From NCBI GenBank assembly GCA_002695185.1, contig NZOF01000137.1:1-21505 (forward strand): 21,505 nt of DNA, given 5' to 3'. Source of the stretch: Erythrobacter sp. (GTDB lineage Bacteria; Pseudomonadota; Alphaproteobacteria; Sphingomonadales; Sphingomonadaceae). This document shows positions 15,990-21,505 of this stretch, one piece after another. The notes under the pieces are model-generated. The model ran no database searches and was not told where the DNA came from. It was given only the letters and a program-made list of their open reading frames with translations. The translations under genes and the position numbers were made by a program. Each line of letters begins with the position of its first letter. Positions within the stretch are counted from its first letter, which is position 1.

Positions 15990-16748
15990 TCAACGATATT
16001 CGGGATTGGGCGCATCGAAACGATGTCCGTCCTGCCAAAGATCGACAGAATTTCCCCAAGCCGGGATGCCGCCTGCATCCTTCAGCATGCGCGCCATGTG
16101 CATCAGGTTCCATGTCATGAAAGTGGTGTTGCGGCGGGTGAAGTCATTGTCGAACCCAACGTAACCGGCTTCGTTTTCCCTCGGGTCGCCATAGCTTGGC
16201 CCGGGGCCTGCTTCGCCTATCCATCCCGCATCGGCTTGAGGTGGAATGGTATAGCCCACATGCTGGAGCGAATAGAGCACTCCCATGCCGACGTGCTTGA
16301 TGCCGTCTTCATTGCCGGTCACGATGCAGCCGCCTACCTTTCCGTAAAAAACATACTGGCCCTGATCGTTCGTCTGACCTGAATGCCCGTAAAGGCGTTC
16401 GATTAGGCGCTGACAGATGCTCGACTTTTCACCCAGCCAGATCGGCGTCCCGACAACCAGAATTTCGGCCGCCTCGACCTTTTCCCAGATCGCTGGCCAA
16501 CCGTCGCTCCGCGCACCATGCTCCGTCATATCGGGATAGACCCCGGGCGCGATATCGCGATCGACCAGCCTGACCTGTTCGAGGGCTACCTGATTTCTCA
16601 CCAAAATCGCCTCCACCACACCAAGGAGTTTATCTGTGTGGGAGCCTTGGGGCGATGGCTTGAGCGTGCAGTTGATCGTCACTGCTTTGAGGTCGGAAAA
16701 ATCGGTCCGGTTTTCGTCGCAAAGCTTCTGCTGGGTTTCGTCTAACAT
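15990..16748 (-). CDS. Flavodoxin-fold NAD(P)H-dependent FMN reductase-like protein
   Basis: The 252-residue protein has a flavodoxin-like fold. The first strand (LKAVTINCTLKPSPQGSHT) ends in an S-x-x-x-S-x-T-type loop for the FMN phosphate. EILVVGTPIWLGEKSSICQRLIERL is the second FMN segment, and GKVGGCIVTGNEDGIKHV a third. Members of the NADPH-dependent FMN reductase family reduce quinones, azo dyes or flavins; the substrate here is unknown. The start ATG at 16748 has a strong AGGAG six bases upstream; the frame continues upstream without another credible start. It is divergent from fba, sharing a 136-bp intergenic region with a palindrome (16828-16850). Confidence 0.75.
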   Translation of the reverse strand: MLDETQQKLCDENRTDFSDLKAVTINCTLKPSPQGSHTDKLLGVVEAILVRNQVALEQVRLVDRDIAPGVYPDMTEHGARSDGWPAIWEKVEAAEILVVGTPIWLGEKSSICQRLIERLYGHSGQTNDQGQYVFYGKVGGCIVTGNEDGIKHVGMGVLYSLQHVGYTIPPQADAGWIGEAGPGPSYGDPRENEAGYVGFDNDFTRRNTTFMTWNLMHMARMLKDAGGIPAWGNSVDLWQDGHRFDAPNPEYR

Positions 16749-16827
16749 ACGTTCTCCTCTCGCTTGTTGGAGATACGATGTATGAAGCGATAAGTTGCCC
16801 GCGCCCTGTTGCAGGTGCGAATATCGT

Positions 16828-16850
16828 TTTGTATGGGCAGTGCATACGAA
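16828..16850. promoter_or_regulatory. Palindrome between FMN reductase and aldolase, candidate operator
   Basis: TTTGTATG and CATACGAA flank a seven-base centre, with seven of eight arm positions complementary. A second, tighter palindrome ATAC-GAT-GTAT lies at 16773-16783. The intergenic space is divergent, so a repressor bound here could act on either gene. Which regulator binds, if any, is unknown. Confidence 0.35.
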
Positions 16851-16884
16851 TGCAGACTTGGCTCTACACGACGGGATTACAGAT

Positions 16885-17772
16885 ATGACTTTCGATGAAA
16901 TGCGCGAGCGTATTGCAACTGGGCAGGGCTTCATTGCGGCGCTCGACCAGTCGGGTGGCTCAACTCCCAAAGCGCTTCGTGGCTACGGAGTCAAAGAAGG
17001 CGAATGGAGCGGCGATGAACAGATGTTCGGCCTTATCCATGAAATGCGCCAGCGCATTATCGAAAGCCCCTGTTTCGGCAATGGCAAGGTTATCGGCGCG
17101 ATCCTGTTCGAAAAGACCATGGACGGAGAGAGCGGCGGCAAAAGTGTTCCCGCGCGCCTCAAGGAACGCGGCATCGTCCCCTTTCTGAAAGTCGACAAGG
17201 GCCTTGAAGACGAGCGCGACGGCGCGCAGCTGATGAAGGAAAACCCCGAGCTCGAAAACCTTTGCCGACGTGCGAAGGAACTGGGCGTCTTCGGAACCAA
17301 GATGCGCAGCGTAATCAAGTCTGCCAATCCGGTCGGCATCAAGGAAGCCGTGCGCCAGCAATTTGCGGAAGGTGCACGTATCCTCGCCTCCGGCCTCATC
17401 CCCATGCTCGAACCCGAATACGACATCAACGCGACCGATCGCGCTGAAGGCGAAAAGATCATGCTCGATGCCATCGTTGAAGGGCTCGATGCGCTTCCCG
17501 GTGATCAGCAGGTCATGCTTAAACTATCCATTCCCAAGGACGCCGGGCTTTATGCCGATCTGGTGAAGCATCCCAAGGTGCTGCGCGTGGTCGCGCTGTC
17601 GGGCGGCTATTCGACAGAGGACGCTTGCGCGGAACTGGCCAAGAACCCGGGCATGATCGCGAGCTTCAGCCGCGGCCTCTTGCAGGATCTCCGCAAGCAG
17701 CAGAGCGATGCGGAATTCGATGGGACGCTGTCGGGTGCGATCGATCAGATCCACGCGGCCAGCGTAACCTGA
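16885..17772 (+). CDS. fda: Class I fructose-bisphosphate aldolase
   Basis: Class I aldolase cleaves or forms fructose 1,6-bisphosphate through a Schiff base without metal. The active-site residues can be placed by motif: D21 in AALDQSGGS, K102 in FLKVDKG, K139 and R141 in GTKMRSV, E177 in PMLEPEYD, and the Schiff-base lysine K213 in VMLKLSIP. GGYSTEDACAELAKNPGMIASFSRGLL forms the C-terminal phosphate-binding part. The 295 residues fit the shorter bacterial type. The start ATG at 16885 begins the conserved TFDEMRERI segment; it has almost no ribosome binding site, while the frame extends upstream to 16795 through unlikely sequence. The neighbourhood with tkt, gap and pgk fits its role in gluconeogenesis or glycolysis. 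Confidence 0.92.
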   Translation: MTFDEMRERIATGQGFIAALDQSGGSTPKALRGYGVKEGEWSGDEQMFGLIHEMRQRIIESPCFGNGKVIGAILFEKTMDGESGGKSVPARLKERGIVPFLKVDKGLEDERDGAQLMKENPELENLCRRAKELGVFGTKMRSVIKSANPVGIKEAVRQQFAEGARILASGLIPMLEPEYDINATDRAEGEKIMLDAIVEGLDALPGDQQVMLKLSIPKDAGLYADLVKHPKVLRVVALSGGYSTEDACAELAKNPGMIASFSRGLLQDLRKQQSDAEFDGTLSGAIDQIHAASVT

Positions 17773-17786
17773 TCAGAAACGTATGT

Positions 17787-17802
17787 GCGGCGTTATCGCC
17801 GC
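17787..17802. other. Small hairpin between the convergent genes fda and lipoprotein
   Basis: GCGGCG and CGCCGC flank TTAT, giving a 6-bp stem that overlaps the lipoprotein stop codon. Neither strand has a T tract, so it is at best a weak terminator. Confidence 0.3.
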
Positions 17803-18185
17803 TCGTACACAAAGCGATACTCGGCCGGCTGCGTCTCGCGGTCGGCCTGCTTTTCCGGAACGCCGGATACCAACACATAATTGCGGCCAAGGATTTCATG
17901 GGGCTTGTCCAGCGTGAGTTCCGCTGTCTGTGCCCAATGCGTTGAAGTGATCCGCGTGGATACCTTGAGCTCGCCTGCGTGAATGCAGTTCGTATTATGC
18001 GGACAGCGGCTGTCCTCGGTCACGGCGAGCGGGGTCAGGATCGCGTCGCCAGCCCACACGGATTGACCTATCCCGACCGGGGTTCCTTGTGCGGCCGCGT
18101 CCTGACCGACACGCGGTGTATCGGGAATGATCGCACAGGAGGCGAGAGGAAGGGCGATGAGCGCAAGGGCTAAAGGTCTGATCAT
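17793..18185 (-). CDS. Small lipoprotein of unknown function
   Basis: The 130-residue protein starts with a short basic segment and hydrophobic core followed by a lipobox (LPLASC, C17), so it should be lipidated and anchored in the envelope. The mature part contains EDSRCPHNTNCIHAGEL (C61, C67), close to a DSRCP-x5-C-x-AGE pattern I have seen in other unannotated secreted bacterial proteins; a disulfide between the cysteines is plausible. The rest looks beta-rich. No function is known. It is convergent with fda and divergent from thiE. Confidence 0.7.
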   Translation of the reverse strand: MIRPLALALIALPLASCAIIPDTPRVGQDAAAQGTPVGIGQSVWAGDAILTPLAVTEDSRCPHNTNCIHAGELKVSTRITSTHWAQTAELTLDKPHEILGRNYVLVSGVPEKQADRETQPAEYRFVYERR

Positions 18186-18264
18186 GCCGCTCTCTTAGGC
18201 TTAGCTTGCATTGCGCCAATCTGAATGTCGACGAAAGCCTAATCGGAGGGTACGAGGCGGCGCA

Positions 18265-18897
18265 ATGACACAGCAAATTCCAACGCAGCTTTATCTCATC
18301 TCGCCACTGGACGTTTCGGGAGACTTCCCCAAACGACTTGAGCGTGCGCTCGACGCGGGCGAAGGATTGGTCACCGCTTTCCAGTTCAGGGTAAAGGGAC
18401 TGGACCAGCACGAGGCTGCTGCGCTGGCTGAACCGCTTCAGCAAATTTGCGCAGAGCGTGAAGTGGCTTTCATCGTGAACGATTCGATACCGCTGGCCAA
18501 GCGCCTCAAGGCTGACGGCGTGCATCTGGGCCAAGGCGATGGCGATGTCGCCGAGGCTCGGGAAGAGCTGGGCAGGGAGGCACAGATCGGGGTGACCTGT
18601 CACGCATCGCGCCACCTAGCCATCGAAGCGGGAGAGGCCGGGGCCGATTATGTCGCTTTCGGCGCCTTTTTCGACAGCGAAACAAAAAATACGGAACATC
18701 GCGCAGGGCTCGATCTGATCGAATGGTGGACCTCTCTGGTCGAGATTCCGAGTGTGGCGATCGGCGGCATCGCCCCATCCAACTGCAAGCCCCTTGTGGA
18801 TGCCGGTGCAGACTTTCTCGCGGTGTCGAGTGCCGTGTGGTCTGGTGATGAAGTCGCAGCCATCAAAGCCTTCAAGGAGCAAATCTCCGGCGAGTGA
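18265..18897 (+). CDS. thiE: Thiamine phosphate synthase
   Basis: ThiE joins HMP-pyrophosphate and thiazole phosphate to make thiamine phosphate, the precursor of the cofactor used by transketolase and the branched-chain E1 in this window. The 210-residue TIM barrel shows FQFRVKG near residue 40, FIVNDSIPLAKRLKADGVHLGQGD (69-92) with the pyrophosphate-binding residues, GVTCHAS (109-115), ADYVAFGAFFDSETK (127-141, where most ThiE proteins have GPIFPTxTK) and SVAIGGIAP. The ATG at 18265 is preceded by GAGG six bases upstream; an extension upstream is rejected. No TPP riboswitch was seen upstream. Confidence 0.85.
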   Translation: MTQQIPTQLYLISPLDVSGDFPKRLERALDAGEGLVTAFQFRVKGLDQHEAAALAEPLQQICAEREVAFIVNDSIPLAKRLKADGVHLGQGDGDVAEAREELGREAQIGVTCHASRHLAIEAGEAGADYVAFGAFFDSETKNTEHRAGLDLIEWWTSLVEIPSVAIGGIAPSNCKPLVDAGADFLAVSSAVWSGDEVAAIKAFKEQISGE

Positions 18898-18903
18898 GTT
18901 GTG

Positions 18904-18948
18904 TCTCCTGAAACGGGGTGGGTCGCCTCCCCGCACTATTTCAGGAGA
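18904..18948 (+). promoter_or_regulatory. Long hairpin that buries the ribosome binding site of the next gene
   Basis: TCTCCTGAAA (18904-18913) pairs perfectly with TTTCAGGAGA (18939-18948). Inside, CGGGG (18914-18918) pairs with CCCCG (18929-18933), and a further GG/CC closes a GTCG loop. A five-base bulge CACTA is on the 3' side. The AGGAGA that is the Shine-Dalgarno site of the L,D-transpeptidase (ATG at 18956) is in the 3' arm. The hairpin could limit translation, mark the thiE transcript end, or both; there is no T tract after it. Confidence 0.6.
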
Positions 18949-18955
18949 AGACTCC

Positions 18956-20194
18956 ATGCGTAATATGCTTTTCGTCGCCGTATCATCGCTCGCCCTGGTC
19001 GCCTGTGGCACAAATGATGCCGAAGACAGTGCTGCCACCGACACAACTGCTCAGTCGCAGCCGAGCGAAGACTATGGCTACGAAACTTACGATGACGATA
19101 ACCTCGCTGACACCATGGCGTCGAATGACGACGCCTACGGACTGGGCGATTCCGTAGCTACGGAAGATCAGGACATTCCCGATAGCCAGGATCGGCCGGT
19201 GATGCAGGCGCAGGTCGTGCTGGACCGCATCGGTTTCGGCCCCGGCGTTATCGACGGTAAGATGGGCATGAGCACCGAGAACGCGCTCAACGGCTTTCAG
19301 GAGGCCAACGACCTGAAGGTCACGGGCGAACTGGATGAAGCGACAAAAACTGCGTTGTCCGATTGGGATTCGATCCCCGCAACGCGCGTCGTCACTATAC
19401 CGAGCAGCTGGGGCCAGACCGATTACGTCAACATTCCGGAAGACCCCGAAGGCAAAGCCGAGCTCAAGCGGATGGGTTACAAATCGCTCGACGAGCGACT
19501 GGCCGAGCGTTTCCATACCACGGTCGAAGTCCTGAAGATGCTCAACCCTGGCGGGAAGCCGGCCGGGATGGACGGTTCTACCACTTCCGGCTCCGGTGCG
19601 TCCGATACCGACAAAACCAATTCTTCCAACTCGAACTCCACCGCAAAGACCGCTGATTTCTTTACCGCAGGGCAGCAGATCCGCGTGCCGAACATCGGCA
19701 ACGATCGGATCGCGAAGGGCAAGGTCGAAGACCGCGACTGGCAGCATACGCTTGCCAGCCTGGGTATCGGCACGGACCAGCCCGAAGTCGACAAGATCGT
19801 CGTCAGCAAGGCTGGCAAGACACTGAAGGCCTATCAGGGCGACAAGCTGGTAGCCCTGTTCACGGTGAGCTCCGGCTCGAGCCAGTTCCCGCTGCCGATT
19901 GGCGAATGGGACATTGTGGGAGAAGCCTACAATCCGCCTTACAGCTACGATCCCGAAGTTCTTTCAGGCGGCAAGGAAGACGGTGACGCCTTCAAGCTTC
20001 CCCCCGGACCAAACAGTCCTGTGGGCGTCGTCTGGATCGACCTGTCGAAGGAACATTACGGCATTCACGGGACGCCCGATCCGGAAACGATCGGCCGCGC
20101 CCAATCAAGCGGCTGTGTACGCCTGACCAATTGGGATGCCGCACGGCTTGCAGGCATGGTCTCGCAATCAACTCAGGTGATTTTCGAAGCCTGA
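18956..20194 (+). CDS. L,D-transpeptidase lipoprotein with peptidoglycan-binding and LysM-like domains
   Basis: L,D-transpeptidases make 3-3 cross-links or attach proteins to peptidoglycan in the periplasm. The 412-residue protein has a lipobox (LALVACG, C17), an acidic low-complexity spacer (18-80), a PG_binding_1 domain (about 82-136, QVVLDRIGFGPGVIDGKMG), and a LysM-like segment split by a Ser/Thr/Asn-rich linker (RLAERFHTTVEVLKMLNPG to FFTAGQQIRVPNI, 181-247). It ends in a YkuD catalytic domain starting near VDKIVVSKAGKTLKAYQ (278-) with H371 in YGIHGTPDP and the catalytic cysteine C387 in SSGCVRLTN. The ATG at 18956 has AGGAGA seven bases upstream, inside a hairpin. The M23 peptidase gene begins 17 bases after its stop. 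Confidence 0.88.
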   Translation: MRNMLFVAVSSLALVACGTNDAEDSAATDTTAQSQPSEDYGYETYDDDNLADTMASNDDAYGLGDSVATEDQDIPDSQDRPVMQAQVVLDRIGFGPGVIDGKMGMSTENALNGFQEANDLKVTGELDEATKTALSDWDSIPATRVVTIPSSWGQTDYVNIPEDPEGKAELKRMGYKSLDERLAERFHTTVEVLKMLNPGGKPAGMDGSTTSGSGASDTDKTNSSNSNSTAKTADFFTAGQQIRVPNIGNDRIAKGKVEDRDWQHTLASLGIGTDQPEVDKIVVSKAGKTLKAYQGDKLVALFTVSSGSSQFPLPIGEWDIVGEAYNPPYSYDPEVLSGGKEDGDAFKLPPGPNSPVGVVWIDLSKEHYGIHGTPDPETIGRAQSSGCVRLTNWDAARLAGMVSQSTQVIFEA

Positions 20195-20211
20195 GGGGGT
20201 AGGGACGGCCC

Positions 20212-20913
20212 ATGAACATAGTCGACCGCCTTCTGACCATCGTCGTCACCGCCACGATTACCAGTGCGGTCTGGATCGTGGCGGGTGGCAGCCTCATCGA
20301 AAATGCGACTGCCGATGGTCAGCGCAATACCACCCGGCCCGCCGATGCCGCCCCGAGCCCTTCACCGACCACCACCGGTTCGGTAGATGATGGTTCAGAA
20401 ACGCCTGTTTCCGACCAAGCTCGCAATTCCGCCCCGCTCAACACCGATTTTGCGCAACCGGTCGACGAACGGGCCGCCAGGGAACTGATGATCCCGGTCC
20501 TCAATGTACGGCCTTCGGAACTGTCGGACACCTATACCGATTCGCGCGGCGGCGGAGAACGGCTGCATGAGGCGATCGATATCATGGCACCACAGGGGAC
20601 ATCCGTGGTTGCCGCGGCGCCCGGCGTGATCGAGAAGCTGTTCGAATCCGATGCTGGTGGCATGACGATCTACGTCCGTTCGAATGATGGACGCACCATC
20701 CATTATTACGCGCATCTCGATAAATATGCCGAAGGGCTGAAGGAAGGGCAGAAAGTCCGCCGTGGGCAGCGGCTGGGCGAGGTAGGCTCCAGCGGCAATG
20801 CTTCGGCCGACGCGCCGCATCTCCACTTCGCGATCCTGCAGACCACGAAGGACGCGGCGTGGTGGGAGCCGGCCAATGCCGTCAATCCCTATCCGCTGCT
20901 GAGTAGGCAGTAA
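20212..20913 (+). CDS. Membrane-anchored M23 family metallopeptidase (LytM-like)
   Basis: M23 peptidases cut peptide cross-links in peptidoglycan with a single zinc. The 233-residue protein starts with one transmembrane segment (about 7-28), then a disordered Pro/Thr/Ser-rich linker (about 36-85). The catalytic domain has the zinc ligands in LHEAIDI (H119, D123) and HLHFAI (H205), with H203 and H168 (YYAHLD) as the catalytic histidines. The full set of active residues is present, so it should be active rather than a degenerate activator such as EnvC. It follows the L,D-transpeptidase closely, and the two probably form a wall-remodelling pair. It is convergent with the next gene, whose stop lies nine bases away. 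Confidence 0.88.
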   Translation: MNIVDRLLTIVVTATITSAVWIVAGGSLIENATADGQRNTTRPADAAPSPSPTTTGSVDDGSETPVSDQARNSAPLNTDFAQPVDERAARELMIPVLNVRPSELSDTYTDSRGGGERLHEAIDIMAPQGTSVVAAAPGVIEKLFESDAGGMTIYVRSNDGRTIHYYAHLDKYAEGLKEGQKVRRGQRLGEVGSSGNASADAPHLHFAILQTTKDAAWWEPANAVNPYPLLSRQ

Positions 20914-20922
20914 GAGCTGAGG

Positions 20923-21285
20923 TTATTTCGTCAGAGGGCCGGCGCGGTGGCAGCGCATACGGCCAAGCTTGCCTGACCTGTTGATCTCTTGCAGCATTCC
21001 GCTGGAAACGCGCATCATCTGCATGCCCTTCATGGGCCCGCGCGTAAAGGTGAGCCTGCGGCCTTCCAGAAGATAGGTCCCCGCGCCATGGCGCGCCTTG
21101 TAACTGGACGCGCCAGTGATCGAGAAATTTGCGCGCTCCACCTCGTTCCAGGCAGATCCGTCCGCATTCCCGGGCAACGCGCACACGTAATCGCCCTGCG
21201 GCAGTAGCCCCAGTCGACCCTGCGCCAGCGTGGGTGAGGCGGTCAGAGCCGCGATGGTCATCAAAGCGATGGACAGTCTTTTCAT
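20923..21285 (-). CDS. Small secreted protein of unknown function
   Basis: The 120-residue protein has a Sec signal peptide (KRLSIALMTIAALTASPTLAQ) with likely cleavage after residue 21. The mature part is about 99 residues, with C35 and C112 available for one disulfide, and looks beta-rich (GDYVCALPGN, SYKARHGAGTYLLEGRRLTF). No family is recognised. GGAGG seven bases before the ATG at 21285 fixes the start; the ATG five bases earlier hits a stop at once. It is divergent from efp. Confidence 0.7.
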   Translation of the reverse strand: MKRLSIALMTIAALTASPTLAQGRLGLLPQGDYVCALPGNADGSAWNEVERANFSITGASSYKARHGAGTYLLEGRRLTFTRGPMKGMQMMRVSSGMLQEINRSGKLGRMRCHRAGPLTK

Positions 21286-21425
21286 GTCATGGCCTCCATC
21301 AGGCGAGATAGGGAATGCATTGCAAAATTTCCACCGCCTTGCCGAGCGTGTCGCCAAGCTGTAAGGCGCGCACCACATGGCTGACCGCCGAAGCGGCAGC
21401 GCTCTTTCACATCGAGGCATTTCTC

Positions 21426-21505
21426 ATGAAGATCAGCGGCGTGGACATCCGTCCGGGCAACATCATCGAATACGAAAAAGGTATCTGGAAGGTCGCCAAG
21501 ATCCA
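21426..21505 (+). CDS. efp: Elongation factor P, 5' part only
   Basis: EF-P relieves ribosome stalling at polyproline stretches. Only 26 codons lie in the window, but [19 protein letters not shown] and the following IWKVAKI are the conserved opening of alphaproteobacterial EF-P. GAGG lies about nine bases before the ATG. The gene runs off the window end, so the modified lysine loop cannot be checked. Confidence 0.85.
   Translation, partial: MKISGVDIRPGNIIEYEKGIWKVAKI

Noticed and set aside
18185..18265. TPP riboswitch upstream of thiE
   Set aside because: I saw neither the CTGAGA element nor the rest of the THI-box core in the short leader.
1..21505. CRISPR array, insertion sequence ends, toxin-antitoxin or phage-defence genes
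   Set aside because: I found no regularly spaced repeats, no transposase and no recognisable defence domains in any frame.

Overview
The window reads as chromosomal DNA of an alphaproteobacterium, most likely a sphingomonad of the Erythrobacteraceae type. This is an inference from gene content and order: zapA with a small coiled-coil gene upstream, 6S RNA followed by 5-formyltetrahydrofolate cyclo-ligase, a tkt-gap-pgk-fba cluster, a DUF2842 protein, and tRNA genes that encode CCA. No taxonomic marker was searched.

Region 1 (1-3360) is accessory. It opens with 16 G bases that look like an assembly or read artefact. It then carries a promoter, a phytanoyl-CoA-dioxygenase-like Fe/2-oxoglutarate oxygenase and a sialyl/polysialyltransferase-like glycosyltransferase, which together suggest part of a surface-glycan locus. 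About 400 bp of unrecognised DNA follow, then a frameshifted tyrosine-recombinase pseudogene that abuts the 3' end of tRNA-Pro(CGG). This is the usual layout of an integrated island boundary.

Region 2 (3437-8730) is core metabolism. It holds thymidylate synthase, then a tight three-gene operon for branched-chain 2-oxoacid dehydrogenase (E1 alpha, E1 beta, E2; no E3 in the window) with a strong promoter in front and a clear UUCG-loop terminator behind. A possible 48-codon gene with a TTG start lies on the minus strand facing that terminator. tRNA-Asp(GUC) follows with its own promoter.

Region 3 (8745-11123) is a minus-strand block. In transcription order it is a 60-aa ZauP-like coiled-coil gene, zapA, 6S RNA, 5-formyltetrahydrofolate cyclo-ligase, a DUF2842 membrane protein and an Fpg/Nei-family DNA glycosylase with an unusual zinc finger.

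Region 4 (11306-17772) is central carbon metabolism on the plus strand: tkt, gap, pgk and a PaaI-type thioesterase (overlapping pgk), then class I fructose-bisphosphate aldolase. Between thioesterase and aldolase sits a divergent flavodoxin-fold FMN reductase. The space between reductase and aldolase contains a palindrome.

Region 5 (17793-21505) is thiamine phosphate synthase and envelope genes: a small lipoprotein, an L,D-transpeptidase lipoprotein whose ribosome binding site is buried in a long hairpin, an M23 peptidase, a small secreted protein, and the first 26 codons of elongation factor P at the window edge.

I do not see a clearly new multi-gene system. The observations most worth following up are the hairpin over the L,D-transpeptidase ribosome binding site, the TTG-start small ORF with a palindrome over its start, the palindrome between the FMN reductase and aldolase genes, and the decayed integrase with its adjacent glycan genes.
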